Part shown: piece by piece, positions 9,252-18,210 of the stretch | How positions within the stretch are numbered: the stretch's first letter is position 1 | How the letters are laid out: every line of letters begins with the position of its first letter | Assembly (NCBI GenBank): GCA_002021875.1 | Contig: CP018627.1 | Location: 7,254,001-7,318,000, forward strand | Source: Streptomyces hygroscopicus | GTDB lineage: Bacteria > Actinomycetota > Actinomycetes > Streptomycetales > Streptomycetaceae | Length of the DNA: 64,000 nucleotides | Reading direction: 5' to 3' | Notes under the pieces: model-generated | Databases searched by the model: none | The model's input: the letters and a program-made list of their open reading frames with translations, nothing else | What the model was told of the DNA's origin: nothing | Made by a program: the position numbers and the translations under genes

Positions 9252-9869
9252 ATGAGCGCCTGCCGTGCCCCTCGGGGCCTCGCGAACCGTCGTCGCGCAA
9301 CCGTGCTGGCCGTCGGGGCCACGGTTGCCGCGCTGTCCCTGACCGCTTGCGGCGGGGGCGGCACCTCGGGCGGCTCCGCCGACACCAAGTTCGTCCAGGG
9401 CAAGGGCGGCGTGGACACGGTCTCCGAGGAGAACCGTAAGGACGCCCCCAAGCTGTCAGGGAAGACCCTGGAGGACAAGCCGCTGGACGTGGCGGACTAC
9501 AAGGGCAAGATCGTGGTCCTGAACGTCTGGGGCTCGTGGTGCGCCCCCTGCCGGGCGGAGGCGGCGAACCTCGCCAAGGTCGCCAAGGACACCAAGGCCA
9601 AGGGCGTGCAGTTCGTCGGGATCAACACCCGTGACTCCAACCGCGCCCCCGCTCTCAGGTTCGAGAAGGAATACGGCGTCGACTACCCGAGCCTGTACGA
9701 CCCGATCGGGAAGCTCATGCTGCGCTTCCCGAAGGGCAGCCTCAACCCGCAGGCCATCCCCTCGACGATCGTCCTGGACCGGGAGGGCAGGATCGCGGCC
9801 CGCGCTCTGACGCCGCTCAGCGAGGAGCGCCTGCGCTCGATGATCACCCCGCTGATCGCGGAGAAGTGA
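9252..9869 (+). CDS. TlpA/ResA-like thiol-disulfide oxidoreductase lipoprotein
   Basis: Extracytoplasmic thioredoxin-fold protein of 205 residues, lipidated at the Cys of LSLTAC. The active site is Cys97-Ala-Pro-Cys100 in SWCAPCRAE, and the cis-Pro loop is in NPQAIPSTIVLD. In system II cytochrome c maturation this protein reduces the CxxCH of apocytochrome c, taking electrons from CcdA. It is the first gene of the res/ccs operon, and its stop overlaps the GTG of ccdA. The start at ATG 9252 gives a normal signal peptide; the frame is open further upstream. Confidence 0.93.
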   Translation: MSACRAPRGLANRRRATVLAVGATVAALSLTACGGGGTSGGSADTKFVQGKGGVDTVSEENRKDAPKLSGKTLEDKPLDVADYKGKIVVLNVWGSWCAPCRAEAANLAKVAKDTKAKGVQFVGINTRDSNRAPALRFEKEYGVDYPSLYDPIGKLMLRFPKGSLNPQAIPSTIVLDREGRIAARALTPLSEERLRSMITPLIAEK

Positions 9870-10639
9870 CCTCCGTGAGCACGCTGGCCGCCGCCACCGA
9901 TCCCAACCAGACCGTCTTGACCGGGGCGCTGCTGCTGGCGCTTCCGGTCGCCCTGCTCGGCGGGCTGGTCTCCTTCTTCTCCCCCTGTGTGCTGCCGCTG
10001 GTGCCCGGCTATATGTCGTATGTCACCGGGGTCACGGGGACGGATCTGGCCGAGGCCAAGCGCGGCCGGATGGTCGCGGGCGCCTCGCTCTTCGTGCTCG
10101 GCTTCACCGCGGTCTTCGTCTCCGGAGGCGCGCTCTTCGGCAACTTCGGCTGGACCCTCCAGGAACACAAGGAGACCATCTCCAAGGTTCTCGGGGTTGT
10201 CACGATCGTGATGGGCCTCGCCTTCATGGGGGTGCTGGGGGGCTTCGGACAGCGGGAGTTCCGCTTCCACATCAAGCCCACGCTGGGGCTCGCGGGGGCG
10301 CCGGTGCTGGGCGCCCTGTTCGGCGTCGGCTGGACGCCGTGCCTGGGGCCGACGCTCACCGCCGTCAACGCCCTTGCGTTCAATGAGGCGAGCGCGGGGC
10401 GCGGGGCCCTGCTCACCGCCGCGTACTGCGTGGGGCTCGGGCTGCCGTTCGTGGTGGTCGCCGTGGCCTACCGCCGGGCCCTGGGTGCCTTCGGCTGGGT
10501 CAAGCGGCACTACGTCTGGGTGATGCGAGCCGGGGGCGGCATGCTCGTCGTCCTGGGGGTGCTGCTGCTCACTGGTATCTGGGACACCATGATGGGCTCC
10601 ATGCAGACCTGGGCTCAGGGCTTCAACGTTGGGATCTGA
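9866..10639 (+). CDS. ccdA: CcdA cytochrome c biogenesis membrane protein
   Basis: Six-helix membrane protein of the DsbD/CcdA family, 257 residues, which carries reducing power across the membrane to the TlpA/ResA-like protein. The redox cysteines are in FFSPCVLPLVPGYMSYV and in GVGWTPCLGPTLTAV. The GTG start overlaps the previous stop (GTGA); another GTG lies 9 nt later. ResB begins 3 nt after its stop, so this is an operon of four genes. Confidence 0.95.
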   Translation: MTSVSTLAAATDPNQTVLTGALLLALPVALLGGLVSFFSPCVLPLVPGYMSYVTGVTGTDLAEAKRGRMVAGASLFVLGFTAVFVSGGALFGNFGWTLQEHKETISKVLGVVTIVMGLAFMGVLGGFGQREFRFHIKPTLGLAGAPVLGALFGVGWTPCLGPTLTAVNALAFNEASAGRGALLTAAYCVGLGLPFVVVAVAYRRALGAFGWVKRHYVWVMRAGGGMLVVLGVLLLTGIWDTMMGSMQTWAQGFNVGI

Positions 10640-10642
10640 CTG

Positions 10643-12508
10643 ATGTCCACCACCGATACCGACACCGCGGCCGGCCAGGAGGCGCCGCCCGAGAGCGGCG
10701 CGACCGCCGAGGAGCGCGAGCTCGGCGCCGCGGAGTCGCAGCTCTCCACCGCCCCGGCCGAGGAGATCAACGTCCCCTCGCTGGGGCCGCTCGGCTGGGC
10801 CCGGTGGTTCTGGCGGCAGTTGACCTCGATGCGGGTCGCGCTGCTGCTGCTCCTGCTGCTCTCCCTCGGCACGATCCCCGGCTCGCTGGTCCCGCAGACC
10901 AGCATCGACCAGCTCAAGGTGCAGGACTTCCAGGAGCGGCACCCGACACTCACGCCGATCTACGAGAAGCTGCAGCTCTTCCACGTCTACAGCTCGGTGT
11001 GGTTCTCGGCGATCTACCTCCTGCTGTTCATCTCCCTCATCGGCTGCATCGTGCCGCGCACCTGGCAGTTCATCGGCCAGCTGCGCGGGCGCCCGCCGGC
11101 CGCGCCCCGCCGGCTGACCAGGCTTCCCGCGTACACCACCTGGCGCAGTGAGGCCGAGCCGGAGCAGGTGCTCGAGGCCGCCCGGAAGATCATGAAGCGG
11201 CGCCGCTTCCGCATCCACGGCTCGGGTGACGCGGTGGCCGCGGAGAAGGGCTATCTGCGCGAGGTGGGCAATCTGCTCTTCCATATCGCGCTGATCGTGC
11301 TGCTGGTCTCCTTCGCCGCCGGGCAGTTGTGGAAGACCGAGGGCAGCACCCTGATCACCGAGGGCGGTGGCTTCTCCAACAGCGTCACCCAGTACGACGA
11401 CATCAAGTCGGGGCAGCTGTTCAACAACGACGATCTCGCCCCCTTCGGCTTCCAGCTCGACCGCTTCACCGCGACCTATGAACGCAGCGGTCCGCAGATG
11501 CGCACCCCGCGCACCTTCCGCGCCGATGTTTCCTACTGGGACGGCGCGGACGGTGCCACCCGCAAGACCTCCATCAAGGTGAACGAGCCGCTGGAGATCT
11601 CGGGCTACAAGGTCTTCCTGCTGAACCACGGCTACTCGCCCGTCGTCACCATCCGGGACGGCAAGGGCAATGTGGTGCACCAGGGCCCGGTGGTCGGGCT
11701 GCCGATCGACGGGGCCAACCTCACCGAGAGCATGGTCATCAAGGTCCCGGACTACCGGGACAAGAACGGCAAGAAGGACCAGATCGGCTTCCAGGGGCAG
11801 TTCCTGCCGACCTGGGTGCGCAGCCAGGGCATGTTCTCCGTCTTCCCGGCGCTGGACAACCCGACGCTGGTCCTGACCGCCTACCACGGCAGCCTCGGCG
11901 TCGACGGCGGCACTCCGCAGAGCGTGTACCAGCTGGACAAGTCGCGGATGAAGCAGTTCATGGAGCCCGACGGCAAGACCAAGTTCGCCCGGGCGCTCGC
12001 GGTCGGCGACGCCATGAAGCTGCCGAACGGCGCCGGAACGCTGTCGTTCGACGGCGTCAAGGAATGGGCGAGCTTCCAGATCTCGCACAAGCCGGGTGAC
12101 CAGGGTGCCCTCATCGGCGCCGTCGCCGCCCTGGTGGGCCTGGCCGGCTCCCTGTTCATCCAGCGCCGCCGGGTATGGGTGCGCGCGGTGAGGGGCGACG
12201 ACGGCACCACCGTGGTCGAGATGGCGGGGCTCGGCCGCAGTGAGTACGCCAAGCTCCCCGAAGAACTCGCCGATCTGGCCGTCCGTCTGCAGACGGACGC
12301 ACCTCCGGCCCCGGAAGCGGAACCCGATCCGGAGCCCGGCCGGGACTCCCCCGAGGAGCCCGGCAAGGACTCCACCAAGGACGCCGGTAAGGACTCCTCC
12401 GAGGACCCCAGCAAGGGCTCCGCCGAGGACCCCAGCAAGGACTCCGCCCCGGAATCCGCATCCGACACCGCAGATCCCGCAGATCCTGCCGAAGGAGCGC
12501 GCGCGTGA
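10643..12508 (+). CDS. resB: ResB/Ccs1 cytochrome c biogenesis protein
   Basis: 621-residue subunit of the system II cytochrome c synthase that delivers haem and ligates it to apocytochrome c with CcsB. The first helix is at MRVALLLLLLLSLGTIPGSLVPQ (about residues 63-85), two more lie between residues 115 and 215, then a large extracytoplasmic domain, and a last helix near residue 497. The N-terminal 45 residues are acidic. The C-terminal about 75 residues are a repetitive Asp/Ser/Lys/Pro tail (GKDSTKD, GKDSSED and similar), probably disordered and cytoplasmic; such tails vary between relatives. The stop overlaps the ccsB start as GTGA. Confidence 0.95.
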   Translation: MSTTDTDTAAGQEAPPESGATAEERELGAAESQLSTAPAEEINVPSLGPLGWARWFWRQLTSMRVALLLLLLLSLGTIPGSLVPQTSIDQLKVQDFQERHPTLTPIYEKLQLFHVYSSVWFSAIYLLLFISLIGCIVPRTWQFIGQLRGRPPAAPRRLTRLPAYTTWRSEAEPEQVLEAARKIMKRRRFRIHGSGDAVAAEKGYLREVGNLLFHIALIVLLVSFAAGQLWKTEGSTLITEGGGFSNSVTQYDDIKSGQLFNNDDLAPFGFQLDRFTATYERSGPQMRTPRTFRADVSYWDGADGATRKTSIKVNEPLEISGYKVFLLNHGYSPVVTIRDGKGNVVHQGPVVGLPIDGANLTESMVIKVPDYRDKNGKKDQIGFQGQFLPTWVRSQGMFSVFPALDNPTLVLTAYHGSLGVDGGTPQSVYQLDKSRMKQFMEPDGKTKFARALAVGDAMKLPNGAGTLSFDGVKEWASFQISHKPGDQGALIGAVAALVGLAGSLFIQRRRVWVRAVRGDDGTTVVEMAGLGRSEYAKLPEELADLAVRLQTDAPPAPEAEPDPEPGRDSPEEPGKDSTKDAGKDSSEDPSKGSAEDPSKDSAPESASDTADPADPAEGARA

Positions 12509-13599
12509 ACCTCGCCGCCGAAGTCAACGAGAACCTGGCTCATTACAGCAACGTGCTGATCTACTCGGCGATGGCGGTCTACACGCTCGCCTTCCTCGCG
12601 CATATCGCCGAGTGGGTGTTCGGCAGCCGCAGCGCCGTCGGCCGCACCGCCGCCGCGATCACCGCCGACGCCGCGGCCGCCCAGCGCGCCAAGGTGACCG
12701 TGCAGGTCGGCGGGCAGAGCGGCGGCACCGCCGTACTGGAGCGACCGAAGATCGTCACCCGCTCCGCGGCGGGCAGCCGCGATGTCCCGGACGGGCCGGG
12801 CGCCGCGGGCGGCACCGAACAGGGCGATGTGTACGGCCGGATCGCGGTGGGCCTGACCGTACTGGCCTTCCTCTTTCATGCCGTCGGCGTCCTCTTCCGC
12901 GCGCTGTCGGTGCAGCGGGCGCCGTGGGGCAACATGTACGAGTTCTCCACGACCTTCGCCATGGTCGCGGTCGCCACGTACCTCGTGCTGCTGGCGCTGA
13001 AGAAGAATGTGCGCTGGATCGGGCTGCCCCTCGTCACCACGGTCCTCCTCGACCTCGGTCTCGCCGTCTCTGTCTTGTACACCGACAGCGACCAATTGGT
13101 TCCGGCCCTGCACTCGTACTGGCTGTGGATCCACGTGAGCTGCGCGATCGTCTCCGGCGCCTCGCTCTACATCGGGGCCGTCTCCACGCTGCTGTACCTC
13201 TTCCGCGACCGCTACGAGGCCCAGCTGGAGAACCCGGAGGGCAAGCAGTACGGCCGGTTCGCCAAGTCCGTTCTGGAGCGGGTGCCCTCGGCGGCGTCGC
13301 TGGACAAGTTCGCGTACCGCATCAACGCCACGATCTTCCCGCTGTGGACCTTCACGATCATCGCGGGCGCGATCTGGGCCGAGGCGGCCTGGGGCCGCTA
13401 CTGGGGCTGGGACCCCAAGGAGGTCTGGTCCTTCATCACCTGGGTCGCCTACGCCTGTTACCTGCACGCCCGCGCCACCGCCGGCTGGAAGGGCCGCAAG
13501 GCCGCCTACCTCGCGCTGATCGCCTTCGGCTGCTACCTGTTCAACTACTACGGCGTCAACATCTTCATCACCGGCAAGCACTCCTACGCCGGGGTCTGA
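12505..13599 (+). CDS. ccsB: CcsB/CcsA-type cytochrome c synthase subunit (ResC)
   Basis: 364-residue multi-spanning membrane protein, haem-handling partner of ResB. The tryptophan-rich haem motif W296GRYWGWDPKE305 is complete, with nearby WGNMYEFSTTF and conserved His residues in YWLWIHVSCAI. Between the first helix and the core is an Ala/Gly-rich cytoplasmic stretch (residues about 45-110). It is the last gene of the operon and is followed by a strong hairpin terminator. Confidence 0.95.
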   Translation: MNLAAEVNENLAHYSNVLIYSAMAVYTLAFLAHIAEWVFGSRSAVGRTAAAITADAAAAQRAKVTVQVGGQSGGTAVLERPKIVTRSAAGSRDVPDGPGAAGGTEQGDVYGRIAVGLTVLAFLFHAVGVLFRALSVQRAPWGNMYEFSTTFAMVAVATYLVLLALKKNVRWIGLPLVTTVLLDLGLAVSVLYTDSDQLVPALHSYWLWIHVSCAIVSGASLYIGAVSTLLYLFRDRYEAQLENPEGKQYGRFAKSVLERVPSAASLDKFAYRINATIFPLWTFTIIAGAIWAEAAWGRYWGWDPKEVWSFITWVAYACYLHARATAGWKGRKAAYLALIAFGCYLFNYYGVNIFITGKHSYAGV

Positions 13600-13610
13600 G
13601 ACCGGAACAC

Positions 13611-13658
13611 CACCACGGCCGGTGCCCGTGACCCAGGTCACGGGCACCGGCCGTGGTG
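13611..13658. terminator. Bidirectional hairpin terminator
   Basis: Perfect 22-bp stem (13611-13632 with 13637-13658) and a 4-nt loop between the convergent ccsB and PLDc_N-type genes. There is no long T run, as is usual in streptomycetes. Confidence 0.9.
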
Positions 13659-13703
13659 CGTGCGGACAGCACCGGCCGCCGCGTCAGGCCGTCCGACCAC
13701 TCC

Positions 13704-14183
13704 TCAGGGCGCGGCCGGCGGCGGGGAGTCCTCGGGACCGGAGCCGGAGCCGGAACCGGAGCCGGGCCCCTCGCCCTTGCGGCGCAGCTCCTCCTCGCGG
13801 CGGCGGAGGTCGGCCTCCCAGTCCTTCAGGCGCTCCTCGTCGCTCTCCTGGTCGTCCGTCGTGTCGGCCGGTGCGGCGTCCGCGTCATCCTTACGGCTCG
13901 TGTCGTTCAGGGACTTGAGGAACTCGGGATTGTCGTCCGGCGCGACCCACCCGCCCCCGCCGCCCGCGCCGCGGGCAGCGCCCCGCCCGCCGCCTCCGGC
14001 GACGGCGCGCTTACGGCCCGCGATCAGCCAGGAGATGGAGCCCACGACGGGGAACAGCAGGACGAGGATTGCCCAGATGGGCTTGGGGATATAGCGGATG
14101 TCCTGTTCGTCGGTGGAGATGCAGTCGATGAACGCGTAGATGCTCAGTGCCAGCGGCACCAGGATCATCAGCACCCGTAGCAT
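13704..14183 (-). CDS. PLDc_N-domain membrane protein
   Basis: 159 residues with two membrane helices: residues about 1-19 ([19 protein letters not shown]) and 35-55 within [25 protein letters not shown]. This is the phospholipase D N-terminal (PLDc_N) membrane module without any catalytic domain. A cytoplasmic tail of about 100 residues is Gly rich, then acidic, then a short [20 protein letters not shown] coiled stretch, ending in Gly-Ser/Pro repeats. The function of stand-alone members is unknown. It is divergent from mqnL. Confidence 0.85.
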   Translation of the reverse strand: MLRVLMILVPLALSIYAFIDCISTDEQDIRYIPKPIWAILVLLFPVVGSISWLIAGRKRAVAGGGGRGAARGAGGGGGWVAPDDNPEFLKSLNDTSRKDDADAAPADTTDDQESDEERLKDWEADLRRREEELRRKGEGPGSGSGSGSGPEDSPPPAAP

Positions 14184-14273
14184 GAGGCGATTCCCCCTGC
14201 GTGTGGTGTTCGGGGCGGTGGCTCGGGCCCCCAGTTACGGGACCAGGGTAGTGCGTACCGGATACTGGGACGC

Positions 14274-15725
14274 ATGGCTTATGACGATCTTCGTTCCTTT
14301 CTGCGGGCGCTCGACAAGGAAGGCGACCTCAAGAGGGTCAAGGCCGAAGTCGATCCGTACCTGGAGGTCGGGGAGATCGTCGACCGGGTCAACAAGGCGG
14401 GCGGCCCCGCGCTGCTCTTCGAGAACGTCAAGGGCTCGGCGATGCCGTTGGCCATGAATGTCTTCGGCACCGACCGCCGCCTCCTCAAGGCCCTCGGACT
14501 CCGCTCGTACGACGAGATCAGCGAGAAGATCGGCGGGCTGGTCAAACCCGAGCTGCCGCAGGGATTCGGCGGCATGCGCGAGGCGTTCGGGAAGCTGGGC
14601 TCGATGGCCCATGTGCCGCCGAGGAAGGTGAAGGACGCGCCCGTCCAGGAGGTGGTCCTCACCGGCGAGGACGTCGATCTGGACCAGCTTCCGGCGCTGT
14701 TCACCTGGCCCGAGGACGGCGGGTCGTTCTTCAACCTCGGCCTCACCCACACCAAGCACCCCGAGACCGGGGTGCGCAACCTCGGTCTCTACCGCCTCCA
14801 GCGCCATGACCGCCGCACCATCGGCATGCACTGGCAGATCCACAAGGACAGCCGCAATCACTACCAAGTGGCCGCCCGGCGCGGGGAGAAGCTCCCGGTG
14901 GCGATCGCCTTCGGCGCGCCGCCCGCCGTGACCTACGCCTCGACCGCGCCGCTGCCCGGCGACATCGACGAGTACCTCTTCGCGGGGTTCGTCCAGGGCC
15001 GGCGGGTCGAGATGGTCGACTGCAAGACGGTGCCGCTGCAGGTCCCGGCGGCGGCCGAGGTCGTCATCGAGGGCTGGCTGGAGCCCGGGAAGATGCTGCC
15101 CGAGGGCCCGTTCGGCGACCATACGGGCTTCTACACGCCCCAGGAGCCGTTCCCGGCCCTGACCATCGACTGTGTGACGATGCGGCGGCGGCCGCTGCTC
15201 CAGTCGATCGTGGTGGGCCGTCCGCCGACCGAGGACGGACCGCTGGGGCGGGCGACCGAGCGGTTCTTCCTCCCGCTGCTCAAGATCATCATCCCGGACA
15301 TCGTGGACTACCACCTTCCCGAGTCCGGCGGATTCCACAACTGCGCGATCGTCTCGATCGACAAGAAGTACCCCAAGCACGCGCAGAAGGTGATGCACGC
15401 CATCTGGGGCGCCCACATGATGTCGCTCACCAAGCTGATCGTCGTGGTCGACGCCGACTGCGATGTACACGATCTGCATGAGGTCTCCTGGCGCGCCCTC
15501 GGGAACACCGACTACGGCCGCGATCTGACCGTGGTCGACGGTCCCGTCGACCACCTCGACCACGCCTCGTACCAGCAGTTCTGGGGCGGCAAGGCGGGCA
15601 TCGACGCCACCGCGAAATGGCCCGAGGAGGGCTATACGCGCGACGGCGGATGGCCGCGCATGGTCATGTCCGACCCGGAGATCGCCGATCGGGTGTCAAA
15701 GCGATGGAAGGAGTACGGGCTGTGA
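14274..15725 (+). CDS. mqnL: UbiD-family menaquinone decarboxylase (futalosine route)
   Basis: 483-residue prenylated-FMN-dependent decarboxylase. It starts MAYDDLRSFLRALDKEGDL and contains GMHWQIHKDSRNHYQ (near residue 183) and EGPFGDHTGFY (near 281), both typical of UbiD. In the futalosine pathway it is assigned to removal of the carboxyl group of the prenylated naphthoate. The adjacent UbiA-like prenyltransferase overlaps its stop by GTGA, and a UbiX-like flavin prenyltransferase follows, giving the whole late cassette in one operon. Naming follows the mqnL/M/P scheme; substrate assignment is from family and context. Confidence 0.92.
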   Translation: MAYDDLRSFLRALDKEGDLKRVKAEVDPYLEVGEIVDRVNKAGGPALLFENVKGSAMPLAMNVFGTDRRLLKALGLRSYDEISEKIGGLVKPELPQGFGGMREAFGKLGSMAHVPPRKVKDAPVQEVVLTGEDVDLDQLPALFTWPEDGGSFFNLGLTHTKHPETGVRNLGLYRLQRHDRRTIGMHWQIHKDSRNHYQVAARRGEKLPVAIAFGAPPAVTYASTAPLPGDIDEYLFAGFVQGRRVEMVDCKTVPLQVPAAAEVVIEGWLEPGKMLPEGPFGDHTGFYTPQEPFPALTIDCVTMRRRPLLQSIVVGRPPTEDGPLGRATERFFLPLLKIIIPDIVDYHLPESGGFHNCAIVSIDKKYPKHAQKVMHAIWGAHMMSLTKLIVVVDADCDVHDLHEVSWRALGNTDYGRDLTVVDGPVDHLDHASYQQFWGGKAGIDATAKWPEEGYTRDGGWPRMVMSDPEIADRVSKRWKEYGL

Positions 15726-16645
15726 GCGCCGATTCCGCAACCTCTGATCTCTTCGGCCCGGAACCGGCGCCGCCCGGCCGGGTCCGCGCCTTTCTGCGGC
15801 TGGTGATGATCGAGCACTCGGTCTTCGCGCTGCCCTTCGCCTACACCGCCGCGCTGACCGCGATGCATCTGTGGGACGGCACCGTCCACTGGACGCGGCT
15901 GCTGCTGATCACGGTCGCCATGGTGGGCATGCGCACCTTCGCGATGGCCTGCAACCGGATCATCGACCGCGAGATCGACGCCCGCAATCCGCGCACCGCC
16001 GGCCGTGAGCTGGTCACCGGCGCCGTGTCGGTGCGCACCGCCTGGACCGGCGCGCTCATCGCGCTCGCCGTCTTCCTGGGCGCGGCGGCGCTCCTGGGCC
16101 CGCTCTGCCTGGCGCTGGCGCCGTTCGCGGTGGTGCCGATGGTGGTCTATCCGTACGGCAAGCGGTTCACCGACTATCCGCACGCCATCCTGGGGCTGGC
16201 CCAGGCCATCGGCCCGGTGGGCGCCTGGATCGGGGTCACGGGCGAGTGGTCGTGGGACGCGGTGATCCTCGGGCTCGCGATCGGCATCTGGATCGGCGGC
16301 TTCGACCTGATCTACGCCTGCCAGGACGTGGCGGCCGACCGGGCGCACGGGGTGCGGTCGGTGCCGGCCCGCTTCGGCATCGCGGGCGCGCTGTACGGGG
16401 CCCGCGTCTGCCATGTGGTCACCACGGCCCTGCTGGTCTGGTACGCGCTGGCCACGGACGCCGGGGCGTTCTTCTGGGTGGGGCTGGTGATCGTCGCGGT
16501 GGCGTTCGGGTACGAGCACACGATCGTGCGGCCGGGCGATCTGTCCCGGCTGAACCGCGCCTTCTTCACGGTCAACGGCTTCATCGGGATCGCCCTCTTC
16601 GCCTGCGCGCTCCTGGACCTCATGGTGCGGGGCCTCAGCCTGTGA
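15722..16645 (+). CDS. mqnP: UbiA-family prenyltransferase (MqnP)
   Basis: 307-residue membrane prenyltransferase with about eight helices, attaching the polyprenyl tail to the dihydroxynaphthoate ring. The first Asp-rich motif is NRIIDREID near residue 79, and the second region is IYACQDVAADRAHGVRS near residue 199. The frame is open from 15617, but the GTG at 15722 overlaps the mqnL stop and begins the conserved sequence. The polyprenyl donor probably comes from the synthase at 61.4 kb. Confidence 0.93.
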   Translation: MSADSATSDLFGPEPAPPGRVRAFLRLVMIEHSVFALPFAYTAALTAMHLWDGTVHWTRLLLITVAMVGMRTFAMACNRIIDREIDARNPRTAGRELVTGAVSVRTAWTGALIALAVFLGAAALLGPLCLALAPFAVVPMVVYPYGKRFTDYPHAILGLAQAIGPVGAWIGVTGEWSWDAVILGLAIGIWIGGFDLIYACQDVAADRAHGVRSVPARFGIAGALYGARVCHVVTTALLVWYALATDAGAFFWVGLVIVAVAFGYEHTIVRPGDLSRLNRAFFTVNGFIGIALFACALLDLMVRGLSL

Positions 16646-16669
16646 GACCCGCCGGATAGGCTCGGTGAC

Positions 16670-17401
16670 GTGGAGACGCCGCACGAGCCTTACGGACCGC
16701 ACGAGCCGTACGGGCCGCACGAAGAAGTGAGCCGGCGCCGTCCCTGGGTGGTCGGTGTGTCCGGCGCGTCCGGGACGCCGTACGCCGCCTCGGTGCTGCG
16801 CGCGCTGCTGGCGGCGGGGGAGGCCGTCGACCTCGTGGTCAGCAGGGCGTCACGGCTGACGCTGCTGGACGAGACGGGGATCGGGTTCCGCGACGCCCAC
16901 TGGCGCGAGGATCTGTGCCGCTGGCTGGCGCGGGGCGCGGACGGCAGGCCCGACGCCTTCGAGGTGCCCGCCGAGGTCGCGGACGTGGCCCACTGGGCGG
17001 CCGGGGACCTGGCGGCCGGGCCGTCCTCCGGCTCGTACCCGACCAAGGGGATGCTGATCGTCCCGGCGAGCACCGCGTGTGTGGCCGGGGTGGCGCTCGG
17101 ACTGTCGAAGGATCTGCTCCAGCGGGCCGCGAGCGTCACGCTCAAGGAACGGCGCAAGCTCGTGGTGGCGGTGCGCGAGACGCCGCTGAGCGGGCAGACC
17201 CTCAAAGCCCTGGTGTCGCTGGACGAGGCGGGCGCGGTGGTGCTGCCCGCCTCGCCGGCGTTCTACGCGGGGGCGACGCATATCCAGGATCTGGTGGACT
17301 TCGTCGCGGGGCGGGTACTGGACGCGGCGGGGGTGCCGCACAAGCTGTACCGCCGGTGGGAGGGGGAGCTCGGTGGGGACCGGGACCGGGGAACGGCCTA
17401 G
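16670..17401 (+). CDS. mqnM: UbiX-family flavin prenyltransferase (MqnM)
   Basis: Makes the prenylated FMN cofactor needed by the UbiD-like decarboxylase upstream. The FMN-binding signature WVVGVSGASGTPYA is at residues 26-39, and STACVAGVALGLSKDLLQRAA with LKERRKLVVAVRETPLS are typical. The 243 residues exceed the usual 190-210 because of an N-terminal extension with the direct repeat PHEPYG-PHEPYG-PHEE (18-nt units) encoded at 16679-16725. A GTG at 16727 (residue 20 onward) could be the true start, leaving the repeats in the leader. Confidence 0.92.
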   Translation: METPHEPYGPHEPYGPHEEVSRRRPWVVGVSGASGTPYAASVLRALLAAGEAVDLVVSRASRLTLLDETGIGFRDAHWREDLCRWLARGADGRPDAFEVPAEVADVAHWAAGDLAAGPSSGSYPTKGMLIVPASTACVAGVALGLSKDLLQRAASVTLKERRKLVVAVRETPLSGQTLKALVSLDEAGAVVLPASPAFYAGATHIQDLVDFVAGRVLDAAGVPHKLYRRWEGELGGDRDRGTA

Positions 17402-17412
17402 GGGCGTCGGCC

Positions 17413-17589
17413 CTAGCGGGTCCAGCGCCTCCTGGTGCGCGCGGCGCGGGCCGCGACGACGGCCGCGCGGCGGGCCGCACGGGAGACGGGCCGGTCGGTG
17501 GCATGGGTTGCACGCGAGCGGTTGGCCAGGTCCCGCAGCTCGAGCATGCGGGCCTCTAGACCCTCGATCGTGTACACGGTGAGTCTCAT
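17413..17589 (-). CDS. Small basic protein, 58 aa
   Basis: A short open frame on the minus strand, MRLTVYTIEGLEARMLELRD followed by a very basic Ala/Arg tail ending TRRRWTR. It starts with a plausible amphipathic helix and has no cysteine or membrane helix. AGGAG abuts the ATG directly, which is closer than normal; a GTG 12 nt downstream of the AGGAG is the alternative start. It sits convergent to mqnM and divergent from the AsnC gene. I do not recognise it; the strongest point for coding is the high third-position GC in this frame. Confidence 0.5.
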   Translation of the reverse strand: MRLTVYTIEGLEARMLELRDLANRSRATHATDRPVSRAARRAAVVAARAARTRRRWTR

Positions 17590-17647
17590 CTCCTGAGGAC
17601 AGGTGTAGCGCCTAAAAGATTTACAGGGCTTGTGGCCCTGATGCCTT

Positions 17648-17665
17648 AGATTCTACATGTAATCT
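17648..17665. promoter_or_regulatory. Candidate AsnC/Lrp operator
   Basis: AGATTCTACATGTAATCT is a near-palindrome with a perfect TACATGTA core in an AT-rich pocket 31 nt before the AsnC-type gene and between divergent genes. Autoregulation is common for Lrp/AsnC proteins, so this is a natural candidate site; binding is not shown. Confidence 0.45.
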
Positions 17666-17695
17666 CGCTCAATCCCTGAATAATGGAAGGCGTAC

Positions 17696-18163
17696 GTGCT
17701 TATGGACGCGGTGGACAGGCAGCTCATCCAGGCCCTGCGGGAGAACGGCCGGGCCTCGTACGCGGAGCTGGGCAGGCTGGTCGGCCTCTCCGGGCCCAGC
17801 GTTACGGACCGGATCAACCGCCTGGAGGCCGCCGGGGTGATCACCGGTTATCGCGCGACCGTCGACGCCGCCTCCCTCGGGCTCGGCGTCACCGCCCTGA
17901 TCGGCATCCAGCTCTCGGACGCCACCGACCACGAGGAGGTGGCCCACCGGATGCGCGAGCTCGCCGAGATCGAGGACTGCTGGTTCATCGCGGGCGACGA
18001 CTCCTACATGCTCAAGGTGCGCGCCTCCGACGTGGACGGCCTGGAGCGGACCATCCGCCGGCTCTCCGGCACCAAGGGCGTCTCCCGCACCCGCACCACG
18101 ATCGTGCTCTCCACCAAGTGGGAGAACCGGGTCGGCGAGCTTCCCGAGGACATCGAGGCGTAG
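17696..18163 (+). CDS. Lrp/AsnC family transcriptional regulator
   Basis: 155 residues: N-terminal winged helix-turn-helix (DAVDRQLIQALRENGRASYAELGRLVGLSGPSVTDRINRLE, about residues 4-44) and a C-terminal RAM/AsnC ligand domain from about residue 62. GGAAGG lies 5 nt before the GTG at 17696; an ATG two codons later is also possible. It lies directly upstream of mqnE (48 nt gap) and downstream of the mqnLPM cassette, so control of menaquinone synthesis is a reasonable inference. Confidence 0.92.
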   Translation: MLMDAVDRQLIQALRENGRASYAELGRLVGLSGPSVTDRINRLEAAGVITGYRATVDAASLGLGVTALIGIQLSDATDHEEVAHRMRELAEIEDCWFIAGDDSYMLKVRASDVDGLERTIRRLSGTKGVSRTRTTIVLSTKWENRVGELPEDIEA

Positions 18164-18210
18164 TCTCGGCGAAGGCTGACATCAGCAGACGTATTGGGAG
18201 GCGACCCGGG

